45,664 nucleotides of DNA from JBGTGG01 sp964398945 (GCA_964398945.1 CAYNOT010000027.1:1-45664), one strand, 5' to 3'; shown: positions 16,914 through 26,333, counted from the first letter of the stretch. Notes: generated by a model from the sequence alone, not told the origin. A program made the numbers and translations.

Positions 16914-17318
16914 ATGATTTTTGATAAGAAATCCGAACTCAACGTATTGATCAATTTAGCCGCTAGCGATAAGTCGGTTGCTGATCGTGAATCTAAGCTC
17001 ATTCACCTGATTGGAAAAGCAAATGGCTTCTCCAAAGAAGAAATTGATACCATGCTCGCAAACCCCCAACCGATTGGCGATATCTCTTCGCTTACACCGG
17101 AAGAAAAATTTGAGCATTTATACCACCTGATCCAGTTGATGAAAATGGATGGACTGGTTTTCAGAAGTGAAATTGTTTTCTGTGAACAAATTGCCGAGCG
17201 CCTTGGCTACAAGCGTGGCGTAGTGGGTGAACTCTCACAACATATCTATAGCGATCCAAGCATCACTGCCGACCGCGATATGTTAAAAGAAAAAGCAGTT
17301 AAATTCTATAAAGGATAA
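16914..17318 (+). CDS. TerB-like cytosolic protein
   Basis: This is a 134-residue, all-helical soluble protein. The stretch ELNVLINLAASDKSVADRESKLIHLIGKANGFSKEEI resembles the TerB/DjlA-N domain, in which acidic residues on two helices bind a metal. The matching second half is KFEHLYHLIQLMKMDGLVFRSEIVFCEQIAERLGY. TerB proteins are linked to tellurite and envelope stress, though small stand-alone members have no defined role. The gene stands alone and ends in a strong shared terminator. Confidence 0.7.
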   Translation: MIFDKKSELNVLINLAASDKSVADRESKLIHLIGKANGFSKEEIDTMLANPQPIGDISSLTPEEKFEHLYHLIQLMKMDGLVFRSEIVFCEQIAERLGYKRGVVGELSQHIYSDPSITADRDMLKEKAVKFYKG

Positions 17319-17339
17319 TTTATACAACACAAAACAAAA

Positions 17340-17371
17340 CAAAAAAGCCCCGATGCCGGGGCTTTTTTTAT
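17340..17371. terminator. bidirectional terminator
   Basis: AAAAAGCCCCGATGCCGGGG followed by CTTTTTTT: a GCCCC/GGGGC stem with a four-base loop, flanked by A and T tracts. It serves the TerB-like gene and the convergent amidohydrolase gene, whose stop codon overlaps the T tract. Confidence 0.93.
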
Positions 17372-19074
17372 TCTTTGGAATACACCACTTTTCCACCAAG
17401 TATCGTCATTTCAACTTCTGTTTCCAGAATTTCATTATCAGGCACCGTCATAATGTCTTTTGAAAGGATTGCAAAATCGGCCAGTTTACCAACCTCAATA
17501 GACCCCTTTATATTTTCTTCGAACGCCCCATACGCAGCATCAAGTGTATACGAACGCAGTGCCTGTTGGCGCGTCATTTTTTCTTTGGGCTCATAGCCTC
17601 CTGCTGGTTGACCCTTCAAGGTCTGGCGTGTGACCGAAGCAAAGAAGCTTGGGATCGGATTGACGGGTTCCACGGGTGCATCCGTTCCGTTTATCAAAGG
17701 GGAACCTGACTTTAAAATCGATTGCCACATGTACGCTCCTTCAACGATCCGTTTCTCGCCCAACCGCTCAATTGCCCACGGTCTATCGGAAGATAAATGG
17801 ATTGCCTGAAAAGCCGGTATAACCCCCAGCATTGCGAAACGCGGAATATCATCAGGATGCAGATGTTGTGCATGTTCGATCCTAAAGCGATGATCAGATG
17901 TTGGGTTTTCTTTCAGCGCAATCCCATAGCGGTCCAATACTTCCCGGTTCGCGCGGTCACCAATGGCATGCGAACAAACTTGAAAGCCTGCCTTCAACGC
18001 TTCACGCGAAGTCGCTAAAACAGTATCCATCGACAATGTTTCATGGCCATACGCATCGGGTTTATCGGTATAAGGCTCCAACAACCATGCTCCCCAGGAT
18101 CCCAATGCACCATCACAGTTTAATTTTATAGACCTTATGGTGAGCAAATGTTCGCTATCGATCTCTGGCCCTTTAGCAAGCCACTCATAAACCAAATCAC
18201 GATCCCATCCGGTGATCATTACATATAAACGAACATCCAGTGTTCCTTCTCTTTTGGCTTTCCGGAATAACTCAATTCCCTCTTTCCCAACTCCCGCATC
18301 ATGAAAACTGGTGATCCCATTTGCATTGCAAATTTTAACTGCCATCTCCAACGCACGTGCATCGGTCTCTGCACTATTATCAGGAATATACTTGCGGATC
18401 AATCCTTGTGCCCGCTCATTGAATATTCCGGTGGGGTTGCCCAATTCATCGCGAAAAACTTCACCGCCAACAACTTCTTCTGACCCCATTTTTTCAGTCG
18501 ATAATTGATTCAACCCGGCTATCTCCATTGCTTTTGCATTGGCGAAAGCTGCATGGCCGCTGGCATGACTTAAAAAAACCGGGTTGTTTGGGGAAACTGC
18601 ACTTAACTGTTCGTGCGTTTGAAACCCCTTCACCATTTTTGAAGGCATCGAATCCCATTTATCCTGGTGCCAGCCCCTCCCTAAAATCCATTGGCCCGGT
18701 TCTGCTTTTGAAACTGCATCGGCAACACGCTGCACTATCTCTTCATAGCTTTTTGCATCCATCAAATCCAAATTGAGCGCGTTGTAACCAACCCCCATAA
18801 AATGTCCGTGTCCTTCAATAAAACCCGGGATCATGGTCTTGCCTTCAAGGTCGATAACATGAGTTGCCTTACCGATAAATGCCCTGGCTTCTTGCTCTCC
18901 ACCTGCATACAAAATTACACCCTCCTTAATGGCTACTGCTTCTACTTCAGGTTGGCCCTCATTTACTGTGTAAATTTTACCACCGAAAACCACCATATCA
19001 GCAGGTTCAGTTTTAGTGCTGCATGCAATTGAAGTGATCAGGATTATAAACAAGAAGTAGGAAAGTATTCGCAT
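17368..19074 (-). CDS. lipoprotein amidohydrolase (YtcJ-like)
   Basis: This is a 568-residue metal-dependent hydrolase. A lipobox (ITSIAC, Cys18) indicates a membrane-anchored, extracytoplasmic enzyme. The amidohydrolase signature is clear: VIDLEGKTMIPGFIEGHGH, with metal ligands H89 and H91. Later ligands include CSHAIGD and RIEHAQHL, and a terminal aspartate is in NGTDAPVEP. The N-terminal (MVVFGGKIYTVNEG) and C-terminal (GSIEVGKLADFAILSKD) strands form the composite beta-sandwich seen in YtcJ relatives. Substrates for this family are poorly known (N-acyl amides or imides are possible). It is a single gene sharing a terminator with the TerB-like gene. Confidence 0.9.
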   Translation of the reverse strand: MRILSYFLFIILITSIACSTKTEPADMVVFGGKIYTVNEGQPEVEAVAIKEGVILYAGGEQEARAFIGKATHVIDLEGKTMIPGFIEGHGHFMGVGYNALNLDLMDAKSYEEIVQRVADAVSKAEPGQWILGRGWHQDKWDSMPSKMVKGFQTHEQLSAVSPNNPVFLSHASGHAAFANAKAMEIAGLNQLSTEKMGSEEVVGGEVFRDELGNPTGIFNERAQGLIRKYIPDNSAETDARALEMAVKICNANGITSFHDAGVGKEGIELFRKAKREGTLDVRLYVMITGWDRDLVYEWLAKGPEIDSEHLLTIRSIKLNCDGALGSWGAWLLEPYTDKPDAYGHETLSMDTVLATSREALKAGFQVCSHAIGDRANREVLDRYGIALKENPTSDHRFRIEHAQHLHPDDIPRFAMLGVIPAFQAIHLSSDRPWAIERLGEKRIVEGAYMWQSILKSGSPLINGTDAPVEPVNPIPSFFASVTRQTLKGQPAGGYEPKEKMTRQQALRSYTLDAAYGAFEENIKGSIEVGKLADFAILSKDIMTVPDNEILETEVEMTILGGKVVYSKE

Positions 19075-19108
19075 TGGTAATAGCTTTAGTGTTTGGTAAT
19101 GTTAATCA

Positions 19109-19116
19109 TAATTTTG
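19109..19116 (+). promoter_or_regulatory. -7 promoter element for the barrel-like protein gene
   Basis: TAATTTTG matches TAnnTTTG, 76 bp before the ATG at 19193. A TTTG lies 13 bp upstream, closer than the usual 19 or so, so the -33 assignment is uncertain. Confidence 0.4.
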
Positions 19117-19192
19117 CAAATCGTATGGTCCCATTTTACAGATGGTAGCCCCACAAATTACTTTCTATTCGCCAGACAAAAAACAACACAAT

Positions 19193-19912
19193 ATGAAGTT
19201 TATAAAAATCAGTCTTTTCTCTTTTATTATATTGATCAACACGTGCGTAAATGCGCAGGATTTTGGTCTCTCCTTCTCTTACTTCCTTCCGAAGGATGGA
19301 TATTTCTCAACACCCATCAGCCCCTTTTCTATCCGCGGAATAGGCTTCGATCTCACAAATTTTCTGGCACTTGAAACCGGGGCTTCCTTATACCGGATGT
19401 CAGGTTTACAAGTGAAAGATTTACCGTTCGAAAGCAAAGATCCGTTTGTGGGGCCAAACTTTACCATTTTCGTTCCGGTGGAATTGGTGGTCCAATTAAA
19501 AGGACAAGCCATTCAATTTGACATTAAAGGTGGCGGTTTCTTTTTTTATGGTTTCGATCAAAAAATAAATTATGGAAACCTTGATCGTGCAATGGCTGAA
19601 CACTATAATTTGAGCGTTGTAAACTCAAATTTTTTATATAGGAACAAACCCGGATTTGGGTACCATACGGGTGTGGAACTTACGATTTTCTTGCCCAGCC
19701 AATTGGGGATTTCAATAGAGTGCAACTACCTCATTGGTGAATCAAAGTTTCCTCTGAGCGGATCGTATCAGGGAGGAACGACAACAATTGAGACAGCGAA
19801 TGTAACTTATCCGGATGCTAAAATTGATTTAACGGGATTGGAGTTTTCCATCGGTATAATCATGGGTTCAAGCGGTGGCGGTCCAAAGAAACCCAAGCGA
19901 AGGAAACGTTAA
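19193..19912 (+). CDS. exported protein, probable outer-membrane beta-barrel
   Basis: This is a 239-residue protein with a signal peptide (MKFIKISLFSFIILINTCVNAQ). The mature region alternates hydrophobic and polar residues with Gly/aromatic-rich strands (FGLSFSYFLPKDGYF, GIGFDLTNFLALETGASLYRM, FDIKGGGFFFYGF, GFGYHTGVELTIFLPSQLGISIECNY). That pattern is typical of porin-like small barrels of Bacteroidota. The C-terminus ends in a basic tail (KKPKRRKR) instead of the usual terminal aromatic, which is odd for a barrel. I do not assign a family. The ATG at 19193 gives the signal peptide. Its end overlaps the convergent capA-like gene by four bases. Confidence 0.65.
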   Translation: MKFIKISLFSFIILINTCVNAQDFGLSFSYFLPKDGYFSTPISPFSIRGIGFDLTNFLALETGASLYRMSGLQVKDLPFESKDPFVGPNFTIFVPVELVVQLKGQAIQFDIKGGGFFFYGFDQKINYGNLDRAMAEHYNLSVVNSNFLYRNKPGFGYHTGVELTIFLPSQLGISIECNYLIGESKFPLSGSYQGGTTTIETANVTYPDAKIDLTGLEFSIGIIMGSSGGGPKKPKRRKR

Positions 19913-21258
19913 TCCACTGTTGGAATTTCTTTTACATACTTGATCACACTTACTTCAGCAGCCGGATATTCCAATTTAATTTCTTCACTAAACAATTCAG
20001 CGGGCTCCAACCTCCTGAACTTGCCAATGTAATATTTTTCTTCCGTGGGAGATGGTTTTTCCAACCCATAAAACAAAATCCGTTTATTGGAAACTGAGTC
20101 CAGTGTGTGCTGTTGTATCCCTTTTAGTTCGATTGTATAATACATTGTTGAATCATTTGGAAAAGGTTCAACTTCATTTACAGATACATTGTGTTTTTTA
20201 AACAACGATCTGGAATCCGCTACAAAAAGTTGAAAAGCTTCTTTTGAAAGATTGTCCAGTTCAAAACCAGTTGAATCTACAGCGGATGTTAGAAACGAAG
20301 TCGGCAAAATCGTGTATTTCATTTTTTTGTCACGATGGACCCATTCCAATAAATACCCCACCGTATCAATGGATGTTTTGACCGTATCGTCTTTGAGGAC
20401 TTTCTGTAAATCAATGCGCACCATGGCGCCACCATCCGTGAACCTTTTTCGCTGGCCGGAAACAAAATTTCCAAGTGAATATACTACTACCTGATTTTTA
20501 TCCTTTCGCCACTCCATGGGCTGCACAACATGCGGATGTGCGCCAATCACCAAATCACTCCCGTTCTTAAAACAAAATTCAGCAAGGTTCTTTTGAATAG
20601 AAGAAGGAAGCGGTTGATATTCATTTCCCCAGTGCAGAAAAGAAATAATGATGTCCGGTTTGAATTCCTTCGCTTTCAATAAATCAATTCGCATTACAGC
20701 AGTGTCAATACGGTTTACGATGTTTGGCTTCGTTGTAGGAATTCCGTTGGTTCCGTATGTATAATTCAACAAGGCAATCTTGAAACCATTCTTTTCAAGA
20801 ATCAACGGATAGTCATTCATCCGCGAAACGGTGTCCACAAAAGTTCCGGTGTGCAGTATCTCCAGACTATCAAGCACACGAACGGTTCGCTCAAGCCCTT
20901 TTTTTCTTCTGTCGAGACTGTGGTTGTTCGCGGTCACCAAAACATCAAACCCGATTTCTTTCAACTTGATTGCCAGTTCATCGGGCGAACTAAATTGTGG
21001 ATATCCTTTATACGGTTTTCCGGCAAGGGTGACTTCCAGGTTCCCGAAAGCCAGGTCAACAGATTTAATAATCGGCTCAACAAAACGAAAGCACGATTGA
21101 TAATCATAAGTACCATCCTTTGCATTATAAGCATCCGCGATTTGCGAATCGTGGCCCATAATATCACCTACAAACAACATGGATAGGCGGGTTGTATCTT
21201 GCGCGTATAGTACACTGCTTGTAAAACAAGCAACCATAAAAAATCCAATCTTTCTCAT
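19909..21258 (-). CDS. CapA-family (PGA_cap) metallophosphatase-like protein
   Basis: This is a 449-residue protein with a signal peptide (MRKIGFFMVACFTSSVLYAQ). It carries the CapA/YwtB fold motifs: FVGDIMGH (residues 29-36, metal aspartate 32), FGNLE (71-75), TANNHSLDR (109-117), SFLHWGNEY, and VIGAHPHVVQPMEW. Family members are linked to poly-gamma-glutamate capsule production, but many Bacteroidota versions have no capsule locus and an unknown substrate. The start codon overlaps the stop of pdeM (ATGA at 21255-21258), so translation is coupled to that gene. Confidence 0.88.
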   Translation of the reverse strand: MRKIGFFMVACFTSSVLYAQDTTRLSMLFVGDIMGHDSQIADAYNAKDGTYDYQSCFRFVEPIIKSVDLAFGNLEVTLAGKPYKGYPQFSSPDELAIKLKEIGFDVLVTANNHSLDRRKKGLERTVRVLDSLEILHTGTFVDTVSRMNDYPLILEKNGFKIALLNYTYGTNGIPTTKPNIVNRIDTAVMRIDLLKAKEFKPDIIISFLHWGNEYQPLPSSIQKNLAEFCFKNGSDLVIGAHPHVVQPMEWRKDKNQVVVYSLGNFVSGQRKRFTDGGAMVRIDLQKVLKDDTVKTSIDTVGYLLEWVHRDKKMKYTILPTSFLTSAVDSTGFELDNLSKEAFQLFVADSRSLFKKHNVSVNEVEPFPNDSTMYYTIELKGIQQHTLDSVSNKRILFYGLEKPSPTEEKYYIGKFRRLEPAELFSEEIKLEYPAAEVSVIKYVKEIPTVD

Positions 21259-21893
21259 TCAACTTTAAAAATACGATCCTCTGCAATAACAAAAACTTTA
21301 TCCTCTTTTTCAGGTTTTATTCTTTTAAAGCCTGTAAAAATACCAAAGGCCGGCAACAACCCTTGTTGATTGCCAAAGAAGAAGCACGGCAAGGTCAACG
21401 ACTGCCTCCCCTTTCCCACCATCCGTACACCCGGATGAAGGTGTCCCGCCAAATTATAATAGGGATGCGGTTTAACTTCCAGCGGATGATGGGTCAATAA
21501 AAACGGCCCCACTACAAGTTGCTCGTGGACCTGGATATTTTTTCGCTCATATTGGTGGGCGCTCATCACGTCATGGTTGCCAATTACCAATTCGAAATTG
21601 ATGTAGTTGTAGTAAAAAAGAAATTCCCCAAAAACTTCCCAATCGGAATTGTAATGACTGTGAAAAAGATCGCCCAGGAAAATTACCCGTTTTGGGCCAG
21701 TCGCTTCAATAGCGTTTGCCAATTGCTCAAAGTTTCGATTGCCTGCCCGTAAAGGGGCGGGAATTCCTGCGTTCCGAAAGTGGATAACTTTACCAATATG
21801 CAAATCGGCCAAAATCAATACCTCTTCTTCAACCAAAAAAATTGCGCGGTGTGGGAGCAATCGTATTTTTTTTCCGCAGATCGTAATCTCCAT
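21255..21893 (-). CDS. pdeM: ligase-associated DNA damage response endonuclease PdeM
   Basis: This is a 212-residue cytosolic calcineurin-like phosphoesterase. All metal-site motifs are present: D30-L-H32 (LADLHIG), G-D75 (FLGDLFHS), GNHD (105-108), a THHP stretch and AGHLHPG. The EEVLILADLHIGKVIHFRNAGIPAP start is the hallmark of PdeM, the nuclease of the ligase-associated repair set (ATP-dependent ligase, MBL exonuclease, Lhr-like helicase, PdeM). The helicase is on the same strand 2 kb upstream, while the other two partners are absent from the window. The frame is open to 21962, but the ATG at 21893 gives the family N-terminus and avoids overlap with the divergent gene. Confidence 0.9.
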   Translation of the reverse strand: MEITICGKKIRLLPHRAIFLVEEEVLILADLHIGKVIHFRNAGIPAPLRAGNRNFEQLANAIEATGPKRVIFLGDLFHSHYNSDWEVFGEFLFYYNYINFELVIGNHDVMSAHQYERKNIQVHEQLVVGPFLLTHHPLEVKPHPYYNLAGHLHPGVRMVGKGRQSLTLPCFFFGNQQGLLPAFGIFTGFKRIKPEKEDKVFVIAEDRIFKVE

Positions 21894-21949
21894 CAAAATG
21901 AAAAGGTAATTTCGGCTTAATTCTTGACTAGCAAATAAAAAACAAAGGT

Positions 21950-22648
21950 ATGCGTTTTCCACTTCTCTTCTTTATCATGTTTGTTTCTACTGCGGGGATA
22001 GCACAAACGGATTCTCCGCTTTTGTATGGCAACTTTAGAAGCCTGCCCTTTAGGTTGCTAAAGCCGATGGATTCAACTCCTGACAAAAAACCATTGGTCA
22101 TTTTTCTTCATGGGATAAATGAACGTGGAAAAGACAATGTTAAATCAACGAAGGTCATTTCGCCTTTATTCCTTGACTCTATCAATCGACTTTCCTACCC
22201 AACGTACCTGCTAATCCCCCAATGTCCTCCCGGTAAATTATGGACAACCAATAGTGTAACCATAGATTTATCTATCTTAATTGATTCCCTATCGAATGCT
22301 GAAAACATAGATAAAAAAAGAATTTACATTACAGGCTTGTCGATGGGTGGTTTCGGCACATGGAACATGATTGCGAAGTACCCTGCTAAATTTGCGGCCG
22401 CGATACCGATTTGTGGTGGTGATGTAAAAAGTGCCAACCTTTTAAAAGAGTTGCCCATTTGGGCTTTTCATGGTGCCAAAGATACCATCGTGTCCGTCAA
22501 TCAATCGCGCAAAATGATTGAAGCCATTAAAGTTGCGGGAGGGTCGCCTCGTTATACCGAATATAAAAATGCGGGCCATAATAGTTGGTCTGTGGCATAC
22601 CGGGAACCTGAATTGCTGGAATGGCTGTTCAGTAAGGAAAAAAATTAA
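21950..22648 (+). CDS. exported alpha/beta-hydrolase (esterase/peptidase-like)
   Basis: This is a 232-residue hydrolase with a signal peptide (MRFPLLFFIMFVSTAGIAQ). The catalytic triad is visible: Ser131 in GLSMGGFGTW, Asp178 in HGAKDTIV and His210 in AGHNSW. HGINERG (54-60) supplies the oxyanion-hole region. The overall pattern (PLVIFLHGINERGKDN, then LIPQCPPGKLW) is that of the LpqC/phospholipase-carboxylesterase group often annotated as a prolyl oligopeptidase-family hydrolase. The substrate is unknown. It lies divergent from pdeM (56-bp gap) and overlaps the convergent PiT-like gene by 20 bases. Confidence 0.87.
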   Translation: MRFPLLFFIMFVSTAGIAQTDSPLLYGNFRSLPFRLLKPMDSTPDKKPLVIFLHGINERGKDNVKSTKVISPLFLDSINRLSYPTYLLIPQCPPGKLWTTNSVTIDLSILIDSLSNAENIDKKRIYITGLSMGGFGTWNMIAKYPAKFAAAIPICGGDVKSANLLKELPIWAFHGAKDTIVSVNQSRKMIEAIKVAGGSPRYTEYKNAGHNSWSVAYREPELLEWLFSKEKN

Positions 22649-23771
22649 GGCTTTTAAAATAAGCCATCAATTCTTCCAGCAAATTTTTATTCACCAGAAT
22701 TGCCACGATAATTGAAACAAGCAAACCGATGGAAGCATTCCGGATATCGCCACGAACAAGCTTCCAGGTCTTCTTCATTTTCCTGCCGAGTTTGTAATCA
22801 GGTGCCAGCGTCATGGCAATTTCCCTTCCGCCCAACAAACCAATAAAAACCCAGGTGGTGCTCATCGGCACTTTGCTCATGCTCTGAAAAAATATCAAAA
22901 TCAATGCATAGACAAAATCGATTACCGTTGCCCCGCGAACATCTTGTACTTCCGATTTCTTGGTAACAACATTCTGGATTTTATCGCCACGTAAATAAAA
23001 CAACACACCCAAACCAATAAAAATGTATGCGATGAAAAAGAAAACTTCTACAACGCTCAGTGATCGTGGCAGCGTAACCGCAATATTGGCCAGGTCCTGC
23101 ATCAGCCATACCGCCCACAGGATACCACTAATAACCCATTGAAAGAAAGTCCAGACAGGGTGGGCTTTTCCTTTGACCAGGCCCTTAATTGCCCTGGAAA
23201 ACAGATACCAAACAAGAAAAGCCACTACAAATGCAATGGCATATCCCATCAGGCTTTTTTGAAGTATTCCCGTTATGCCTTCCACACTCGATGCGTAGGC
23301 ACTCAAACATAAAAACGTTGTGGATACCGGCATTTGAAGCCGGGTCAACAAAAGCAAAACCAATGGTGCCGCCAATTGAAGAAACTGGAATTCTTGCGGG
23401 GCTTCTTCAAAACCTTTCGAACTTAACCGCTGAAAAGAAACATCCCCATCATACATGAACCAACTGACCAACATGGTCACAACAAAAATCCCCCCGATAT
23501 AAAGTGCAAGCAACCACCAGGGCCTCTTCATGTTTGAAGCCAGGAAAGTTCCAATCGTTTGGATGCTGTCATTGGCAATGGCGGCATATCCTGCAAATAA
23601 AAAACCCAGCCACATGGCAATTTTAGGATAGGGGTAGAATATCCCTGTGGTCAGGAACAATAAAATCAAAAGAATAAAGAATTTCCTTTCCTTGAAAATG
23701 AAAAGCCTGAAAACCCGCGTTCTAACAGGATCAATTAGGTAAGTCCCCTTTTTTACGATTTTTGCTGCCAC
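22629..23771 (-). CDS. PiT-like (PHO4-related) membrane protein
   Basis: This is a 380-residue polytopic membrane protein with about nine or ten helices. Two motif pairs recur in the halves: GYAAIANDSIQTIGT (61-75) with QMPVSTTF (146-153), and QDLANIAVTLPR (225-236) with KVPMSTTWVFIG (300-311). This matches the duplicated GANDxxNxxGT and PxSTTH motifs of PiT inorganic phosphate transporters, with substitutions at the key His and Asn positions. It is a plausible anion or phosphate carrier, but remote enough that another substrate is possible. It lies between pdeM and the helicase gene and shares their strand. Its 3' end overlaps the convergent esterase gene. Confidence 0.6.
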   Translation of the reverse strand: MAAKIVKKGTYLIDPVRTRVFRLFIFKERKFFILLILLFLTTGIFYPYPKIAMWLGFLFAGYAAIANDSIQTIGTFLASNMKRPWWLLALYIGGIFVVTMLVSWFMYDGDVSFQRLSSKGFEEAPQEFQFLQLAAPLVLLLLTRLQMPVSTTFLCLSAYASSVEGITGILQKSLMGYAIAFVVAFLVWYLFSRAIKGLVKGKAHPVWTFFQWVISGILWAVWLMQDLANIAVTLPRSLSVVEVFFFIAYIFIGLGVLFYLRGDKIQNVVTKKSEVQDVRGATVIDFVYALILIFFQSMSKVPMSTTWVFIGLLGGREIAMTLAPDYKLGRKMKKTWKLVRGDIRNASIGLLVSIIVAILVNKNLLEELMAYFKSLNFFPY

Positions 23772-23894
23772 TGGTAATGGTTTAGGTTGGGCTTCAATTC
23801 AATTAAGCCGGAAAAATATCAAAAAGAACTGGTACTCCTTGATCAAACACGCTAAATATTCAAAACCTTTAGCATATCGATTGATAGCATATTG

Positions 23895-26333
23895 TTATTG
23901 ATAATCCAGTTCCATTCGTTTGAGCCGATCGGATAGCTTTTCGGAACTCAACTTTTCCCGAAGCCGGTCCACCATAATGGGAAATGCAAACGGTGTAGGC
24001 TTGTCAATCTCTTTGATAATTATTTTTTGATGATTGATACGGGTGAGCGCCTCCCGCAAGCGTACCTCCTCCAATTGGAAATCCATTACTTCTTCATACG
24101 CTTGAAGCAACAATAAATTGTGTGCCTCATACTCATGGAACACATCGAAAAACAATTGTGAGGTGGATTGCAAATGACGGTCTTTCACCGGCTTGCCCGG
24201 AAAGCCTTTGAACACCAATCCTGAAATGGCTGCAATATCCCTAAATTTTCTTCTTGCCATCTCTGCCGCATTGATACTCGCTTGAATATCGGCTGCCAGG
24301 TTTTCTATTCCCAGGATATTGGTTTCCACCGCTTCTTCAATTGGAATGGGCAAATCAGAAAGCAACTCAAACCCATAATCATTCATCGCTATTGAAAAAG
24401 TAAGCGGCTCTAATTTGGATAAACGGTATGCAACAAGCGCAGCAAGCCCTTCGTGCACAAACCTGCCTTCAAACGGGTACATCAACACATGGTAGCCTTC
24501 CTCTGATTTTAAATATTCAATGAGAAATTCTTTCTTGGAAGGAATTATCGAAATCGTGCGTTGCAGATCAAACATTGGCTTTAAGAAAATCAACTCCGGA
24601 TCATGCCCGGTATGTAAAGCCACTTCATGTATCTTGTCGCGCAACACTTTGCTCAACTGTGAAGACAGTGGCATCCGACCGCCTTGCCAGGAGGGCACCA
24701 TCCCTGATTTTTTAGTGGACTTGCGAACATGCACTTCCATTTCTTTTATCCGAACCAATTCCAGGCACTTTCCGGCAAACCAAAAAACATCACCCGGACT
24801 AAGCCGTGAAATAAAAGACTCTTCAATTGTTCCTAATGTCTTTCCACTTTGATATTTAATGAAGAGTGAACTATCCCCCACAATGGTGCCAATGGAAAGC
24901 CGATGGCGCATAGCAATCATTCGGCTTTCAACGGTGTAACGTTTATTGTTGATTACAACTTTGTGATATTGATCATACGCTTCCAGCGAGTCCCCACCCG
25001 CGGTAATAAAATACAAAAGCCAATTCCACTCATCTTTCGAAACTGAAGAAAAGCTAACCGTTTTGATAATCTCGTTGTAGATTTCGTCAGCATCAAAACC
25101 TTCCGAAACCGCAAGGGTTACGAGATACTGGATCAACACATCGAAGGAACGCAAATACGGAACCCTGTTTTCGATAACCTTATTGGAAATTGCTTCGCGT
25201 AAAGCCGCAGCCTCCATTAATTCAAGCGCATGGGTTGGAACAAAATAGATCCGGCTTACCGCTCCGGGCTGATGTCCACTCCTGCCCGCACGCTGCATAA
25301 ACCGCGCAACACCTTTCGGGCTTCCCACCTGGATGACGGTTTCAACGGGGCGGAAGTCCACACCCAAATCCAGACTGGAAGTACACACCACCGCTTTTAA
25401 TTTTCCCGCATGTAATTGATCTTCCACCCAACCGCGCAACTCCTGGCTTATTGATCCGTGGTGCATGGCGATAAGCCCCGACAATCCGGGTGCCTTTTCC
25501 AACATCAATCGGTACCAGGTCTCGGCAAAGGACCGTGTGTTGGTAAATATCAACGTACTTGAGCTCTGCTTTACAATTTCAATTACTTTGTCGAGAAGCC
25601 GTGTGCCCACATGCCCCGACCAGGGAAGGCTTTCAAGGGAATCGGGTAAAACCGAAACGACCTCCAGTTTCTTTTCAATATCGGCTTTAATGATCTTTAC
25701 TTTTTTCTTATCGTAATCAATGCCGTGCAAAATTTGAATGGCCTGATCCATATTCCCGATCGTTGCTGAAATACCCCAGACTTTTAATTTTGGTGCGATG
25801 GCTTTCAGTCGTGACAATGCAAGCTCCACTTGCACGCCACGCTTCGACCCCATCAATTCGTGCCATTCATCTGCCACGATTGCTTTCAGGTTTTTAAAAA
25901 AAGAAGAGTACCCTTTTTGCGCCAGTAAAAGGTGAAGGCTTTCAGGAGTGGTGATCAGGATTTCAGGCGGAACTTTTTTTTGGTGTTCGCGCTCCCTCGT
26001 TGACGTATCCCCGGATCGAATGCCCACTTTCCAGGGAAGGCCATAAAATTGAATTAACCGGTTGGCCGACAATTCAATCTCTTTGCTTAATGCACGAATA
26101 GGTGTAAGCCAGATAGCCTGAAGTCCGGTGACATTGCCCCCCTCTTTCTGGTCGCGCATGCCCTCAAGCAGAATAGGGACCAGGAGCGAATAGGTTTTTC
26201 CGCTTCCTGTGGGAGCATTGACCAGCCCATGCTTTCCGCTCAGGTATGCCTCCCAGGTTTCCTCCTGAAAAGGAAAAGGATTCCATCCATTGTGGTCAAA
26301 CCACTGCCTGCCTAACTGATTCTTTCCACCCAT
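23895..26333 (-). CDS. ligase-associated DNA damage response DEXH box helicase (Lhr-like)
   Basis: This is an 812-residue superfamily 2 helicase. The ATPase motifs are APTGSGKT (40-47), motif Ia TPIRAL, DEWH (155-158), ISATIGN, and motif VI RAGRSGHQPG. The LVNAPTGSGKTYSLL start and the long C-terminal Lhr-core region (a winged helix followed by a domain with FRDIAAISGLVFKGFPGKPVK) identify the helicase of the ligase-associated repair set. It would unwind DNA for processing by PdeM and its partners. The PiT-like gene lies 123 bp downstream on the same strand, so co-transcription with pdeM is uncertain. The photoreceptor gene is divergent. Confidence 0.93.
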   Translation of the reverse strand: MGGKNQLGRQWFDHNGWNPFPFQEETWEAYLSGKHGLVNAPTGSGKTYSLLVPILLEGMRDQKEGGNVTGLQAIWLTPIRALSKEIELSANRLIQFYGLPWKVGIRSGDTSTREREHQKKVPPEILITTPESLHLLLAQKGYSSFFKNLKAIVADEWHELMGSKRGVQVELALSRLKAIAPKLKVWGISATIGNMDQAIQILHGIDYDKKKVKIIKADIEKKLEVVSVLPDSLESLPWSGHVGTRLLDKVIEIVKQSSSTLIFTNTRSFAETWYRLMLEKAPGLSGLIAMHHGSISQELRGWVEDQLHAGKLKAVVCTSSLDLGVDFRPVETVIQVGSPKGVARFMQRAGRSGHQPGAVSRIYFVPTHALELMEAAALREAISNKVIENRVPYLRSFDVLIQYLVTLAVSEGFDADEIYNEIIKTVSFSSVSKDEWNWLLYFITAGGDSLEAYDQYHKVVINNKRYTVESRMIAMRHRLSIGTIVGDSSLFIKYQSGKTLGTIEESFISRLSPGDVFWFAGKCLELVRIKEMEVHVRKSTKKSGMVPSWQGGRMPLSSQLSKVLRDKIHEVALHTGHDPELIFLKPMFDLQRTISIIPSKKEFLIEYLKSEEGYHVLMYPFEGRFVHEGLAALVAYRLSKLEPLTFSIAMNDYGFELLSDLPIPIEEAVETNILGIENLAADIQASINAAEMARRKFRDIAAISGLVFKGFPGKPVKDRHLQSTSQLFFDVFHEYEAHNLLLLQAYEEVMDFQLEEVRLREALTRINHQKIIIKEIDKPTPFAFPIMVDRLREKLSSEKLSDRLKRMELDYQ

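Noticed and set aside
23849..23873. GCTAAA/TTTAGC hairpin between the PiT-like and helicase genes as a terminator
   Set aside because: The stem is short and AT-rich, with no T tract in the needed position.
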